From: Spongilla lacustris
Taxonomy: Eukaryota; Porifera; Demospongiae; Spongillida; Spongillidae
Length of the DNA: 64,000 nt
Assembly: GCA_949361645.1 (NCBI GenBank)
Contig: OX442427.1
Span: 6,250,757 to 6,314,756, forward strand
Direction of reading: 5' to 3'
In this document: in pieces, positions 11,920 to 24,715 of the stretch
How positions within the stretch are numbered: position 1 is the first letter of the stretch
Layout: each line of letters begins with the position of its first letter
Made by a program: the position numbers and the translations under genes
Notes under the pieces: generated by a model
Database searches by the model: none
The model's input: only the letters and a program-made list of their open reading frames with translations
What the model was told of the DNA's origin: nothing

Positions 11920-12240
11920 TACACACACCCATGTGCACACACATACACACATATATACACATACACACGCACACACACATACACACATATACACATATGC
12001 ACCATAAACATACACACCACATATATACACACATACACACACATACACACATACACACATATACACACGTATATATACTGCACACACATACACACACATA
12101 CACACACATACACATACACACACACACACGTACACAAATAAACACACACATGCACATACACACGTATACACACATGCACACACATACACGCATACACGCA
12201 TACACACCTATACACACGTACATGCACATAATACACACAT
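11920..12240. repeat. (CA)n/(CACATA)n microsatellite
   Basis: About 320 bp of ACACAC/ACACAT units with scattered interruptions. It produces long Cys/Val- or His/Thr-rich open frames in several phases, none of which is a gene. Confidence 0.95.
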
Positions 12241-12599
12241 AATTTGGTATGAAGGCCAAGACATCTCCCATCAAATGTAATGTATACATATAAACTTTTA
12301 GACTGGAAACCACTAACACTATGCAAACCAGTACATTGGTTGACAACCATTTAACACTTCAAATAAGAGCAGTTGCTGTGGAGACAATGGCACCATGAAA
12401 CCCACAGACGATTCCAGAGAACTTGCCCAGAAATAATAGCAGGTTTAGTTTAAAGCCTCAGGTAATGTCGTGACATAAGTATTTATGCACTGCTTTGATC
12501 AAGTAGCGATATTACCAGCACTGATGCAAACGAAGTACATATACCTCGTACTGTGCAGTTGAATTGTTGTACAAAGCATATCATTGCAGCAAACAGAAC
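12241..12599. other. Intergenic, nothing recognised
   Basis: Short single-copy stretch between the microsatellite and the first satellite unit. Confidence 0.4.
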
Positions 12600-14745
12600 A
12601 TCAAACAAACTATCAAAATTCAATACCCTCATTAAATACACCTACAGACATTTAGCAGGTACTGTACACGTACGATAAATATGCCATCAAATCCCAGCTA
12701 ACCCAACCTCACCAATACATCAACTTACAGCCTAATACAAAAATGTTCCAAAGGAAGGATTATCACAACAATATGCAGAGTTATCAAATTGCAGGATCGA
12801 TTCAGTTCAGTCAATTGTCGCGAAGATCCAATTAAGGAAAAAGCAAAATTAAATAAAATTACATCTCATGAAAACCTCACCATGCTCTCTAAAAAAATTC
12901 AATTAAATATCATTGCTTCAAACACACTATCTCATTTATTGCCCTCAAATAGAATTAATACACTCAATGCCATCATCACTTTCTACAAAGGACACAAGCA
13001 TTTGCAGGTACATGTACAAAATAATCATAATCAATGAGAATAATATACCATCAAACCGCCACAGGTAACCAACCTTCACCAACACCTCAACTTACAAGCT
13101 ACAGCAAAGCAGATAATGTTCCAAAGGAAGGAGTATCACAACAATATACAGAGTTATCAATTTGCAGGATCGATTCCATTTAGTCCATCATCATCACAAT
13201 CCAATTCAGAAAAAAAAGCAATACTGATCAATAGAACTTTACAAAAAACACATCTCATAAAAACCTCACTTTCACACACTTTGCTAACTAATAAATATCA
13301 TTGCTTCAGACACACCACCAAATAAACTATCTCATTCATCACCCTCAAATACAATACACACACTCAATGTCATCATCCACTACGATAACGCACATAAACA
13401 TTTGCAGGTACATGTACATTAATCATTGGGAAAAATATGCCATCAAATCACAGCTAACCCACTCACACAAGAACCTCACTGACACATCAACTTACTCGCT
13501 ATACATGTAGGAAAGACAATGTTTGAAAGGAACGAATATACAGAGTTGTAAAATTGCAGGATCAATTCCGTTCAGAAACACACAAGTCCATCGTCATGAC
13601 AATCCAATTTAGAAAAAGCAATATCAATTCAACATTACAAACTCAAAACCTTACTTTGCTCTGTAATCAAGTATATCATTGCTTCATACACACCACCAAA
13701 TAAACTATCTCATTCATCATCCTCAAATACAATATACAAACTCAATGTCATCATCCGCTACTATAATGCACACAAACATTTGCAGGTACATGTACAGTAA
13801 TCATTGGGAAAAAAATGCCATCAAATCACAGCTAACCCACACAAACACAAATCTCACCAACACATCAACTTACATCCTACACCAAGATGGACATGTTCCA
13901 GGAGTAAAGATTATAAAGTTACCAAATTGCAGGATGGATTTCCATTCAGTTCATCGCCACAACATTCCAATTAAAAATGTAGCACCAATTAAAAAACACA
14001 TTTCACATCACAGACATTGCACATTAATAAAGTTCAATTTGCTTCAAACACACAACCAAACAAACTATCTCATTTCTCACCTTCATGTACAATATACACT
14101 ATAATGCACACAAATATTTGTAGGTACGTATATACAAATCACAGCTAACCCATTCACACAAGAGCCTCACCAACACACGAACTTACAAGCTACACAACAA
14201 TGTAGGCAATATTCCAAAGCAAGGATTTACAGAGTGATCAATTTGCAGGATTGATTCAGTTCAGTCAATCACCACGAAAATCCAATGATACAAAATAAAT
14301 TACACCTCATAAAAACCTCTCCATGCTATCTAAATAAATATAATTGCTTCAAACATGCTGCACCCTCAAATACAATGTACACAATCCATATCATCATCCC
14401 TTTCTACAATGCATACAAAATTGGTATAATCATTGGTAAAAATCATCAAATCAACTCACACAAGAACTTCACCAACATATTAACTTACCAGCTATAGCAA
14501 AGTAAACAAAGGAAGGATTATCACAACAATAAAATTGCAGGATCAATTCCATTCAGTCCACCATCATCACAATCCAATTCAGAAAAAAGCAATATCAAAG
14601 CAATATCAATGAATTCAACGTTACTAAAACACATTGCACTTTCACACACTATGCTAACTAATAAAGTACCAAATGTTGCCTTAAACACACCACCAAATAA
14701 ACTATCTCCATGATTTCTTCTCCTTCTTGTTGATCCCACATAACT
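12600..14745 (+). repeat. ~340-400-bp satellite (family S), block 1
   Basis: Successive units share an ordered set of motifs: AAATAAACTATCTCATTCAT, CATCATCCACTACTATAATG, CATTTGCAGGTACATGTACA, AATCACAGCTAACCCACTCA, CAACACATCAACTTACA, GTTCCAAAGGAAGGATTATC, AATTGCAGGATCGATTCC and CAATCCAATTAAGAAAAAGC. The CATTTGCAGGTAC marker falls near 12653, 13001, 13402, 13780 and 14117, so spacing is about 340-400 bp. All units point the same way. Point changes and small gaps distinguish them. The frames through them share peptides only because the DNA repeats. Confidence 0.9.
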
Positions 14746-16099
14746 CAGGAAAGGGACACTTATAAGGAATGAAAATTATCCCACAAGCTTCAGAAGTGGT
14801 TGGAATAATTCATAATGTGCATTAGACTTGAGGACATGTAGCAGTGACACTTGATTAGGGACTACATGTGTAATTAGATCTATAGTGTCGTGACCAACTT
14901 CAGCAAGAGGTCATTGTTTACACTTTTGTAGTATGATTGCAAAATTTTCATCCATGTAGTGTACATACAATAGCACCTACATCAGTAATGTGATTAGTTT
15001 GTTCATGTAGCTGTGATGGTGTGCTAATCAGTGATTAGTCTGGGAAAGGATGTTTTGTATTAAGGTTAACATATAGTCTGAAATTCTTACCTTATCCATA
15101 ATCAGTGAAGTCATAATGATTTTTTTTTCAAGTTAATTAAGTATTGTTACCTTCAAATGATTCAGGTTATTGCTTGCCATCAAGATTCCGAAAAGATTTG
15201 GCAACCTGCTGGCATTTGCTCACACTATTTTATGGGATACTAACTGAATCTTTCTGTTGGCTTTGCCAAATGTATTGATGCACACTTATATGACCAATGT
15301 GCAACACAGATAATTGTAACTGTTCTCTATAATTGTGCAACTACTTCAGATGAACTGTCCAACAGTCTTTCTGTCCTGAAGCATATTTCTTGCTAAAATT
15401 TAGCAATGTAAACTCCAACCTTTGCAAGTGATATTTTTATAACCAGTGAGCCCTACTGGTCCTCCACCATATCATCATCCCAAAAGCCTCTAAATCATCC
15501 AATGCTTCCACCTCATTATTCTCCAATGCCTGACCTCATCATCATCGTCCATAGTTTTGCCATGGGTCATCCTCAACTGAATGTGTGAACATTCACAGTG
15601 CCCCATGCAAGTGCCTCCATTCCAAACCACTGCTTCCGTTCTACATTGCTTTGAAAACTCAACCACACTGTTGACCAACCAATAATGCTTATTTTACCTC
15701 TCAGACACATATCGAGCCATTTGCAGCTACATGTAGCTTACACAAGTACACGTAAGAAGTAAAAAGACAGCTGAAATCTCTCAATTGCCTTTAGTGACAA
15801 ACACTATATAGCTATTCCATCTGTTGGCCATTTACTGACCAAACGTTAGCTAAAAACGCACTTTGTATGTACCACCTGGAACATAATGGATAGGTCTGTA
15901 CTTTATTCTTTGTATAATTGGGTGCAAACACCAATGATGCATAAGTGGGAGGGTGCATATTAGTGTGTAATATGTACATACATCTGCAACTGTATGTCAA
16001 ACCAACACAGTGGTGATAATTCCAAACAAACTCCAATGACCACAAGCAGCACTAAGGAGATAGGCAGAAGGTCCTCAAAGCCTCCATATCATTATCCAA
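14746..16099. other. Unique intergenic sequence
   Basis: AT-rich, with no satellite motif and no convincing coding sequence. Frames at 15490-15678 and 15812-16045 (minus) show no family features. Confidence 0.4.
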
Positions 16100-16237
16100 A
16101 ATCTACTTTCTGTTAATGTTTAGGCAGTATATTAGTGCATTACTCTTTTATGCTATTACTTCAGTGCCATTAATGCATTCTCCTGATTTGTATGTGTGTA
16201 CAAATCAATCAAATCAAATCAAATCAAATCAAATAAA
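16100..16237 (+). mobile_element. LINE 3' end with (AAATC)n tail
   Basis: The sequence ends in six or so AAATC repeats at 16203-16237. The preceding bases (ATTAGTGCATTA..., then ...TGTGTGTACAAATCAATC) resemble the end of the LINE relic at 36280-36360. Short tandem tails are usual at the 3' end of CR1/Jockey-type non-LTR elements. No coding part is left. Confidence 0.5.
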
Positions 16238-16329
16238 AGAAGCAACACTCACCTGATCATTTTCCAATGTTTCCACCTCATCGTCATCATCATTATCCTT
16301 CAATTCTCCTATCTCAATTTCTTGTTGCT

Positions 16330-16460
16330 ATTTCCAGATCAATTCCATTTTTAGCAACATCATTTCAAACACACACCCAAATAAACTATATCATTCATCA
16401 CCCTCAAACAGCTCACTGCCATCCATTACACAAACATGTGTAGGTATAATCATTGTTACA
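16330..16460 (+). repeat. Satellite S fragment
   Basis: Contains the AAATAAACTATATCATTCAT and ACAAACATGTGTAGGTA motifs of the unit; the rest is missing. Confidence 0.6.
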
Positions 16461-16639
16461 TTATTAATGCGGGCTAATATGATGCAGCCAGTATAACCAT
16501 CGATCTATTGCAGCATACAATATGCACTGGGCAATTTGTTATGCTTAAACTTTTCGACTGACGAAAAACCACGTTTTGCTTGAAAAAACACAGTGACTCT
16601 GCCTAATGTTGTCTTTCTGTTATCAAGACTTACATTAGT

Positions 16640-16935
16640 GACTCACATATAGGATTTCATCTGTATTATGAATGTGATTACAAAAACGTGACCGGCACCC
16701 CAAGAATAGGATAGTTTACAATGTAGCTCTTTGTTGCTATCGAACCAGAAAGCAAAGACTGTCATTTTCATCCTTTGATCGAGTTGCCAGATCATTCGCT
16801 TTAAGAGAACAACAAAAAAAGCTGGTACTTTACTCATCCCCACACCTATTTTTCTCCATAGTCATGGCTATTTTTTCACTGAATGCAACTTTGGATAGGA
16901 ATGGTTTTAAAGAGCACCAATCATACAAATAGCTT
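16640..16935 (-). repeat. Dispersed repeat, copy 2 (inverted to 10569-10830)
   Basis: The complement reads CTCTTTAAAACCATTCCTAT, then CTATGGAGAAAAATAGG, then CTTTCTGGTTCGATAGCAAC, in the same order as copy 1. A third piece at 17250-17340 carries the last of these motifs in direct orientation. Confidence 0.55.
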
Positions 16936-17759
16936 TAGAATTTACTTGCCGAGTGCTCCTTGATATATTGATTTACAGATTTGACATAAAGGTGCTATGC
17001 ATTATAGTTACATCATGTGGACTGCCAAATGTTCCCATGGCAATATTTCATCGTGTAATTAGAAACGTTGCGTGCCAGATGGTACGCCAGTGGTGAGTGC
17101 AGAGCTATTAAAATGATGAGAGGAAGTATTGAAAGAACAATCATCAGGAGAGAGCAGAGCAAGAGTACATGATCATTACGAAGGGTATAGCAGGCTGAAA
17201 TGGAGCAGAACTACTACAAAGGCCATTGAGAGAGCAAGAAAGAATGCGCTACAGCCAGACTGACCATCTTCATCTTCTGGTTCAATAGCAAAAAGGAGCT
17301 CAACTATCTGATTTTCAGTATGAGAGTTGAATGTGGGTCATGGTTTTAAATGATATTCAGGATATGGCACAAATCCTATATGCTAATTGCTAAAGCAAGT
17401 AGCAATGTAGACTATCATAGCTACATCATATCATTGTATGCATATATATGTAGTGCACAAAATTAATTGTGGTGGATTGAGTACTACTGAGTAATATGTA
17501 GGTATGAGATTGAAGCATAGAAGAGTGTGTTATTTCCAAGCTAATATGAATAGATTTTGTACAACCCTACCTTATGAAAGTATACCTAAGCTGCTTTTTG
17601 ATTCAAATAACATACCAGAAAAAAGTGTACTATTTCTGTGGTATGATGCTATTCTCTCAGCTTCAAATGAATGTAGGTCCTTAGCAGACATAATCAAAAG
17701 TCTGGGATAGCACTGTATGTTTTTGTGTAATTTGTAAACTATATTTTTATTGTGACAAA
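16936..17759. other. Unique sequence with a small unassigned ORF
   Basis: The frame at 17504-17710 (plus) encodes 68 residues ending ...CRSLADIIKSLG. It has a normal amino-acid mix but no motif I recognise. It may be a transposon remnant. Nothing else is supported. Confidence 0.25.
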
Positions 17760-18430
17760 ATATACCATCAAATCACAGCTAACCCACTCACACAACAACA
17801 ACACTAACACATCAACTTACACGCTAGAGCAAAGGGGACATCCAAATAATGGATTATGACAACAATAATCAGAGTTACCAAATTGCAGGATCGATTTGGT
17901 TCAACAACACGCAAGTCCATCATCATGGGAATCCAATTAAGAAAAAGCAATATCATTTCAACTTTGCTAAAATGCATTTCATAAAGCCTCACTTTCACAC
18001 ACTTTGCTCACTGATGAATATCATTTTTTTCAAAATAAACTATCTCATTCAACATCCTCACATACAATATATACACTCAATGTCCATCCATTACTATACA
18101 GGGCCACTGTAGAACCTTACCAACACATCAATTTACATGCTACTGCATAGAAGCAATGTTCCATAGGATGGATTATCCCAACAATAACAGAAATATCAAA
18201 TTGCAGGATTGGTTCGGTTCAGCAACACAAATTACATCACCATATGCAGGTATGTGTACAATAAGTATATGTCATCAAAATCACAGCTGATGTGCACACA
18301 AGAACCTTATATCAACTTACAAGCTACACCAAAGGAGACAACATTTACAGTCATAAAATTTCACAATTGATTCTATTCAGCAAATACAATCATGACAAGC
18401 CAATTAAGGAAAAGGTTTTTCCAAAGAATT
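17760..18430 (+). repeat. Satellite S, block 2
   Basis: About two diverged units with the AATCACAGCTAACCCACTCA, CAACTTACA, ATTGCAGGATCGATT and CAATCCAATTAAGAAAAAGC motifs, in the same orientation as block 1. Confidence 0.8.
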
Positions 18431-19054
18431 CCATCCTACTGGATTTATTTATTATTTAACACCTGGCATTATGAGGCCTTTAAAAAAAAAAAAAAACATG
18501 TTGAACAGCCTATTCACTAAAGTTAATCCCCCCAAATAAACTGGGTTCTGGCAACTATAGATATTGGTACATTTTAAATTTAAATTCTTACCATAGCCTG
18601 AGTACATATGTTCGAACACTGGAAAAGTCTTTATCATTGAGTGCATAAGCTAAATTACTTGAACTAAAGTGGAGCATTTTTGGACCTTGAACAGGGTACG
18701 CTTAATTAATGCTGCATCCCATGCTATGTCCTTTCAAACCCAGCTGGAATGTACACTTTTTTGCTTTTAGTAGCTTGTATGTAAGCTTGCACATTGCGGT
18801 GGGAGGCTCCCCATGCATCAATATAAAATCACATTAGACTCTTCTACGTTTTCTGTGATATGGTAATGCTTAGCAACATATGAAACACTTTGAAGTGTTG
18901 TAGGATTGCTACAGTAAATCGCTATTTCTAAGAACAGTAACCATTCTTACTTCAAATGATTGGTATTCATTCATATACATATACTTAATATTTCTTGAAG
19001 CAAAACGAGGGAATTATCAAAATCCTGCTACCCTCAGATATTTCTCATCAAAAC
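18431..19054. other. Unique sequence, nothing recognised
   Basis: Contains an A14 run at 18482-18495. No gene or element ends are visible. Confidence 0.4.
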
Positions 19055-20945
19055 CAGTGTTAAATATGATTGCTTCAAATATACATCACCTCATACAATA
19101 TATACATGCCATGTCATCATCCACTACTAAAACACATAAAAACATTGTACAATCCTCATTGCCCATCAAATCACAGCCAACCCACTCATACAAGATCCTC
19201 AATAACACAGCAACTTACATACTAAAGTACAAAGTTTCAAAGGAAGGATTATCACAACAACACAGTTATCAATTCACAGGATTGATTCCAGTCAGCAACA
19301 CACAAGTCCATTGTGAAGGTAATCCAAAAAGAAGACAATCCAATTAGGGGGAAAAAAGCCAAATCATTTTGACAAAATCACAAATCATAAAAACTAACAC
19401 TTTAATCCTAATCATGTTCAACCAAATGAACCAACAAATAAATTTATCCCCCTCAAATACAATATACACACTCAGCCATCATCCACACTATAAGCATACA
19501 AACATTTGCAGGTAAATGTACCAAAATATGCCATCAAATCATAGCTAACCCAGAACCTCACCAACACATCAACTTACATACTAAAATCAAGGTGTAAAAT
19601 GTTCCAAAGGGAAGGATTATCATGTTTTCAAACCCCAGGATTGATTCCATTCGGCAAGATAAAAACAATCCAATTATGAAAAAGCATATCAATTTAGCTT
19701 TACTAAAACATACCCTCAATATTCACAAAGCTCATTAGAAAATACACTCAAATACACCACCACATAAACTATTACCCTCAAATACAATACACACTCAATG
19801 TCATCATCTGCTACTTTAATGCACATAAACAATCACAAGTACATACACCATGATCATTTTAAATCACAGCTAACCCACTTACACAAGAACCTCACCAAAC
19901 ACATCAACTTACATACTAATGTTCCAAATGAACGATTATCAAGTTTTCAAATGCAAGAATCGATCCATTCAGCAACACATAAATCCATCATTATGAAAAT
20001 AATGAAAAAGCATGCCATTAAAACATATCTCATAAAAACTCACCTCTTTGTACACATAGCTCATTAATAAATATAATTACCTCAAGCACACACCACCACA
20101 TAAACATCGCATTTGAAGCGTACGTATACATTGTGTAGTTATTACATGTACATCATGCACGCACATGCGCAGTAGTATTCATTGTGCATATATATACTAA
20201 TGTAAGTATACGTAATATGAGTCTGGTGATTAAAGCTGGTCTTTGTCACACATTCATCATAATATATACACTCAATGTCATCTTCCACTACTATAGCACA
20301 CACAGCAGGTACAGTGTACATAGACAATAAAATATGCCATCAAAGCACATCTAACACACTCTCACACAAGAACTCACACATCAACTTACAAGCTACAGCA
20401 AAGAAGACAAGGTTCCAAAGAAGGATTATCATGACAATATATACGAGATTGCAGAATCAATTCCATTTAGCAATACACAAGTCCATTGTCAGGAAGAGAA
20501 GAATTATTGATTCAGATTCACTAAAACATAACTCATAAATGCTTCACTTTCATTCCCTTTGCTCCCCAATAAAGTTCATTGTTACAAGCACACCACCAAA
20601 TAAACTTTCATTCATCACCCTCAAATACAATATACACACTGTCATCCACTACTATAACACACAAAAGTATTTGCAAGTACATGAAAATAATCACTGCAGC
20701 TAACCCACTAACACAAGAACCTCACCAACAGATTGACTTACATACTGAACCAAGATGTACAATGTTCCGCATGAATAAAATTGCAGAATTGATTCCATTC
20801 AGCAAACAAAAGTGAATAGTGACAATTGAATTAAGAAAAAGCAATATCAATTCAACTTTATAAAAATATACCTGACTTCCATACACTTTGCACTCTAATT
20901 AAGTTCAATTACATATCTCATTCTAATTCCATCAAATAAACTACC
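19055..20945 (+). repeat. Satellite S, block 3
   Basis: About five units, more degenerate than block 1, with internal deletions and the same motif order. A non-satellite insertion around 20110-20250 interrupts one unit. Confidence 0.8.
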
Positions 20946-21239
20946 CACGCCTTGGATAAAGGAGCGGTTATAGGAACAAAGGACCTTTGTGGTTAAACTA
21001 GACCATACTTCACTGTTCGTATACAAAGGTTCTGTCCCAAAGGCCTTGAGCTACACTAAGTATAACAGTCGGTTTTGGCATGGCGAGCTAAGAAGCGCCA
21101 GGTCCAAGTAAGAAGAGCTGCATGGGCCTGGCAAACCACTCAATTGTTTAGTTCATCTCTTCTGCTGCTTCTCAGGAGTTACGGAATGATACGGACTTTT
21201 GTATATATGATTGTGCATGTATAGTGTGATTATATATAA

Positions 21240-21630
21240 TGTTGCAATTGTAGATAAGGATTTTCAAAGAGAATATGAGTCACAAGCGCAGCAAGATGCA
21301 ACTTCTCAATCCTTAGAACCTGCCAATCGCGATGAAGAACATTCACATAGCACTTCGAACTCTGAATCAGCTCGCGACATGGGTTCTGGTAGTTGCAGTA
21401 TTCATCTTGAGCCACACCACAGAAGCTAGCCTTCCCAACAGTGTATTTTGGCAATCAACAAGGAAGCTTTAATGCTTCCTGGTTCGCAAAATGGAAATGG
21501 CTTGAATGGGATGATATTAAACAGTGTGCATTTTGTCATCCATGCAGAACGGCAAGTATCTTAGGTTTCCTCAGGGATTTAAGAACTGGAAGAATGCTGG
21601 ATTTATTCAAAAAGCACGAAGTGTCACATA
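21240..21630 (+). pseudogene. TTF-type zinc-finger relic of a hAT-like transposase
   Basis: One frame reads SFNASWFAKWKWLEW followed by CAFCHPC. After a one-base shift near 21545 the next frame reads GFKNWKNAGF. The order SF..WF..W.WLEY, C-x2-C-x2-C and then GF.NWK.A.. followed by a K-H-x-S site is that of the TTF zinc finger found N-terminal to ZMYM/hAT-type transposases. The upstream frame (21211-21429), polar and Ser/Glu-rich, may be its N-terminus. Nothing of the catalytic domain follows; the sequence passes into an opposite-strand RT relic at about 21632. Confidence 0.6.
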
Positions 21631-21631
21631 C

Positions 21632-22095
21632 TACCAGCCAGGGCTCAGTCATCTAGGTACCAGGCTTGAAGGAGGAGGTCAAAACATTCATCATCAGCTT
21701 CCACACTTGCTACCAGCTTGTGAAGCACTAATGCAAACAGCAAGGTGACCCAGGGGGTCACCTTGCTGCACTCCGGATTCAGAAGTAATCTAGCCAAGTG
21801 GGTGCCAAAGCAGGGGGTGGGACCCATAGCACCAAGATACCCATGGTATGAGCTCTGGGAAGAATGTAGAGCATTCATACAATACTGCTTGTCTGGAGAC
21901 AATATTCAAAGCATTTTGCATATCAACTTTGAAGAAAACAAAATCCTCATCCATCCAGTGCTACTCAATGCATCTCCTGACACTATGAACAATCTTCTCT
22001 GCACCTGTTCGACACGCCACACCCAGTTGAGGGGGCTGGAAAAACACAGCCGCCTTGTCTTTCAACAAGGCCCACACACATTTTTATTATTATTA
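21632..22095 (-). pseudogene. LINE-like reverse transcriptase core, decayed
   Basis: Read on the minus strand, from 22095 downward the frame gives AAVFFQPPQLGVACRTGAEK, VFFKVDMQNALN, LIPWVSWCYGSHPLLW and GVQQGDPLG. A shifted frame then gives LLFALVLHKLV and AWYLDD. These are RT motifs: the palm A motif (VDMxNA), the QGDPLG motif B and the YLDD motif C, in order. Two stops and a frameshift at the CCCCCTGGGTCAC segment break it. Catalytic aspartates are retained in the fragments. It was probably one protein with the Cys/His tail type seen at 10309-10431. Confidence 0.75.
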
Positions 22096-23618
22096 TCTTA
22101 CTGCTAAAAAATAAGTATTAGGAACAAATATGATCTAGTTGTTTACGTATATAATTAATGATATAATGATGAATTTGTGCAACATGATATATCATTTATC
22201 TTGATAGTACATGTATGAATAAGGCTGAAGACACATTACATTTAGTTGTCTGTATACAATTGATTGTGTTCCTGTATCCTGATCACCTGCAAACATACAG
22301 ATAAGTACATGCTCTTCAATAGAAAGGAAGCGAGCATTTTATAGCATGTTGAAAACTTCTGTCAGACTTAATCCAGCTGTGATGCTGAGTTGTTTTTGAA
22401 GCTAAATGTTCTCTTTATAAGCGCAGATTTTTGTTATTGTGCTCTAGAGGCTCCCAATCCTGTTGTAATTCACCAATTTCAACATCAACTGGAGGAACAG
22501 TTTTAGCAAGTAGTTCTCTGTCTTTTTTTATACATGGTGATCAAAATTGCATCAGGGCAACATGGTGCACCTTCAACCCTCACATCATTACATCCACCTA
22601 AGCTGGCACTTGGTATCATGCACTACCATTGATTGAGTAGGTAGGAATGATTATGTCCTTGTGTTGCTTAACCTTGTAGTACGCAGGAAATGCTATATCA
22701 TAACTCAGACATGTATATCAGAACAAGCAAGGTTGTGTGTTGAGAGCCTGCATTACGTGTAGTTCCATTGCAATTCTTGTCAAATAAAATATCAGCCATA
22801 GGCCTATCATGGATATAGCTCTCCCTGCAGCAAACATGAACTATGATCAAAAATACTACAATGATTATGTGTGTAGAAGATATCGAAGTAATTGAGTTTT
22901 AATGATATGTTGCTTCACTGCCCCATCTCTCAGTGCAGAAAATAGTGCATCTATTCATCTTTGAGATTGGTAAGGCATAGATCATGTAGTGGACTAATCA
23001 ATCTCCTTGGTCTCTTCCCTTATTTGGAACTCTCCTCTGAATCAGTCTCCTCCTCCCCTCCTCCCCCTTCTCATCCTCCTGTGACTCTTCTTGTAAATTC
23101 ATTTCAAGATCAAAAAATATTATCTCCTACTTAAATTTTTGTCTTGAGCATACCTGTGGGGCACGTTTGTAAACTGAGGGCAGAAAACAAAGGTTTTTGC
23201 TTTCTACCATTTCAGCTTTCTAGCAACATTTGATGGATTTGACACGTTGCATAAGCCTGTTTGGGCCGCAGTTTGGAAGGCCTAAGTCCTTTTGCTGCTT
23301 TTATAGCAGCTTTTCAGAGTGAAGCTACCCAGAACATTAGACTCGCATGCATAAAAACATTCAAACTGGCACACAAATGGTGGCTATTTATACCTAAAGT
23401 GGGTTGTTTGCAGCTCCATTTAAAGACAATTCTTCAAAATAACACAAACTCCTTACCCTAGCTAAAAAGGTGATTTTGGACCCTCGGTTATTACTTAGTT
23501 CAAAGGGACATATTCAATCTGTGTCTGCATGGGTATAACATACTGGGTGGTTCGGCTATGACGAATTGCTATAAGAACAGCAAAAGGAGTTGGGCTTTCT
23601 AAACTTCAGCCCAAACAG
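22096..23618. other. Unique sequence, nothing firmly recognised
   Basis: AT-rich. A frame at 23261-23461 encodes 66 residues of ordinary composition without a known motif. No repeat unit or element terminus is evident. Confidence 0.35.
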
Positions 23619-24035
23619 ATGAGGACTTATACAACATGGCAAAAGCATCAAATGTTGCTGGAAAGACAGCGGAACACAAAAAAACTTTGTTATCTGTATC
23701 CTGTGGTGTACAAATATGCTCCACAGGGGATAAACAAGGCAATAAACATTAAAGGTTGGTACAGTCCTGATCCTAAAAAAAAAAGGTATCTGCTAGGGCA
23801 GGAGTCTGCTAGTGACATCTATCATGCAAATCTTGAATGCAACCAAGCTGTGAATGGAACATTTAGAAAAGCTTGGTGCACATGTTTTGATGTAGAGCAG
23901 CTGCAAAGGTGTAAAAATTGTGTTACTAGGCAATATCATGGTATTGCAACGGCTGGACTTTGTGGGCTTTGTCAATGTGATGTCCTTGTATGTATTTTAC
24001 TGCATGAGGGTTTGCAATATAGACACTATAAATGA
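23619..24035 (+). CDS. Hypothetical protein, possibly mobile-element derived
   Basis: An open frame of 138 codons from ATG to stop. The middle holds GWYSPDPKKKR. The C-terminal half holds two Cys pairs (CTCF, CKNC) and then CGLCQCDVLVC, so a zinc-binding fold is possible. A degenerate second copy of the middle segment lies at about 24395-24520 with stops. Each of the two copies is followed within about 200 bp by a MITE of the GGATTTGAAGGC family. Duplication with decay argues for mobile-element origin. I do not recognise the family. Confidence 0.3.
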   Translation: MRTYTTWQKHQMLLERQRNTKKLCYLYPVVYKYAPQGINKAINIKGWYSPDPKKKRYLLGQESASDIYHANLECNQAVNGTFRKAWCTCFDVEQLQRCKNCVTRQYHGIATAGLCGLCQCDVLVCILLHEGLQYRHYK

Positions 24036-24047
24036 TAAAGAGTGTTA

Positions 24048-24258
24048 GTGGTATATAGGATTTGAAGGCAATGGTGTCGTTAAAAGGAGGTAACAAGGGT
24101 TCAGTAACAATATGAAAACATCACAGTCCTATATTTAACAATGTAAAATGTAACGTACATGTACACCTATAAAAGTGCTAAATATGATGTCTTCATATTA
24201 CTGAACCCTTTTCCCCTTCCTCTTTACAACACCATTGCCTTCAAATCCTATATACCAC
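24048..24258. mobile_element. 211-bp MITE flanked by TA
   Basis: The terminal inverted repeats start GTGGTATATAGGATTTGAAG and pair over most of the length. The flanks are TA at 24046-24047 and TA at 24259-24260. TA target duplication and a near-complete hairpin fit a non-autonomous Tc1/mariner-like MITE. No coding sequence. Confidence 0.8.
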
Positions 24259-24329
24259 TACCTTTATCAGGGAGAATGGTTTTTATATCTTTATAGAACA
24301 GGTGTGAATTTCATTTGCGTTCTAAACAC

Positions 24330-24540
24330 AGTTTGTTCATGGAGAGCCAAATAACAAGAAGAATGCCTCCAAAAGCAAGACAATGATTACAACCCTCCGG
24401 TGAGTTTGGTACAATGCTGATCCTGAACAAAAGTGGGCAGCAACTACAGAGCAGATCCTTTTAAAAAAAAAGCAGGCATCTGCTAATGACAGCAGTGCAT
24501 GAAACATTTTGAAAAGCTTGGCAGAGAGAATGTTTTTATA
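24330..24540 (+). pseudogene. Degenerate duplicate of the 23.6-24.0 kb ORF
   Basis: TGGTACAATGCTGATCCTGA and ...GCATCTGCTAATGACA... parallel TGGTACAGTCCTGATCCTAA and ...GAGTCTGCTAGTGACA... of the longer ORF, with AAAAGCTTGG closing both. Frameshifts and stops prevent translation. Confidence 0.5.
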
Positions 24541-24715
24541 TATCTTGTTCGTTCATTTTTTTATTAGTGTCTGTATTGCACAACCCATCCAGTATAATAT
24601 AGGTTTGTATAACAAAATCCAGCCGTTGTAATGTCATGTTATTATTCGACAATGTTTATGTACAGTCCTGTCACCTTTGCGGCTATTCTAGATCAAAACT
24701 TGTGCGAGAAAGTTG

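Noticed and set aside
11840..12350. Overlapping frames of 100-168 codons rich in Cys, Val, Tyr or His, Thr
   Set aside because: Produced by the CA/CACATA microsatellite; no non-repeat coding sequence on either side.
13000..14120. CRISPR-like array, given evenly spaced repeated blocks
   Set aside because: The whole ~390-bp unit is repeated, without short identical repeats separated by unique spacers, and the genome is eukaryotic.
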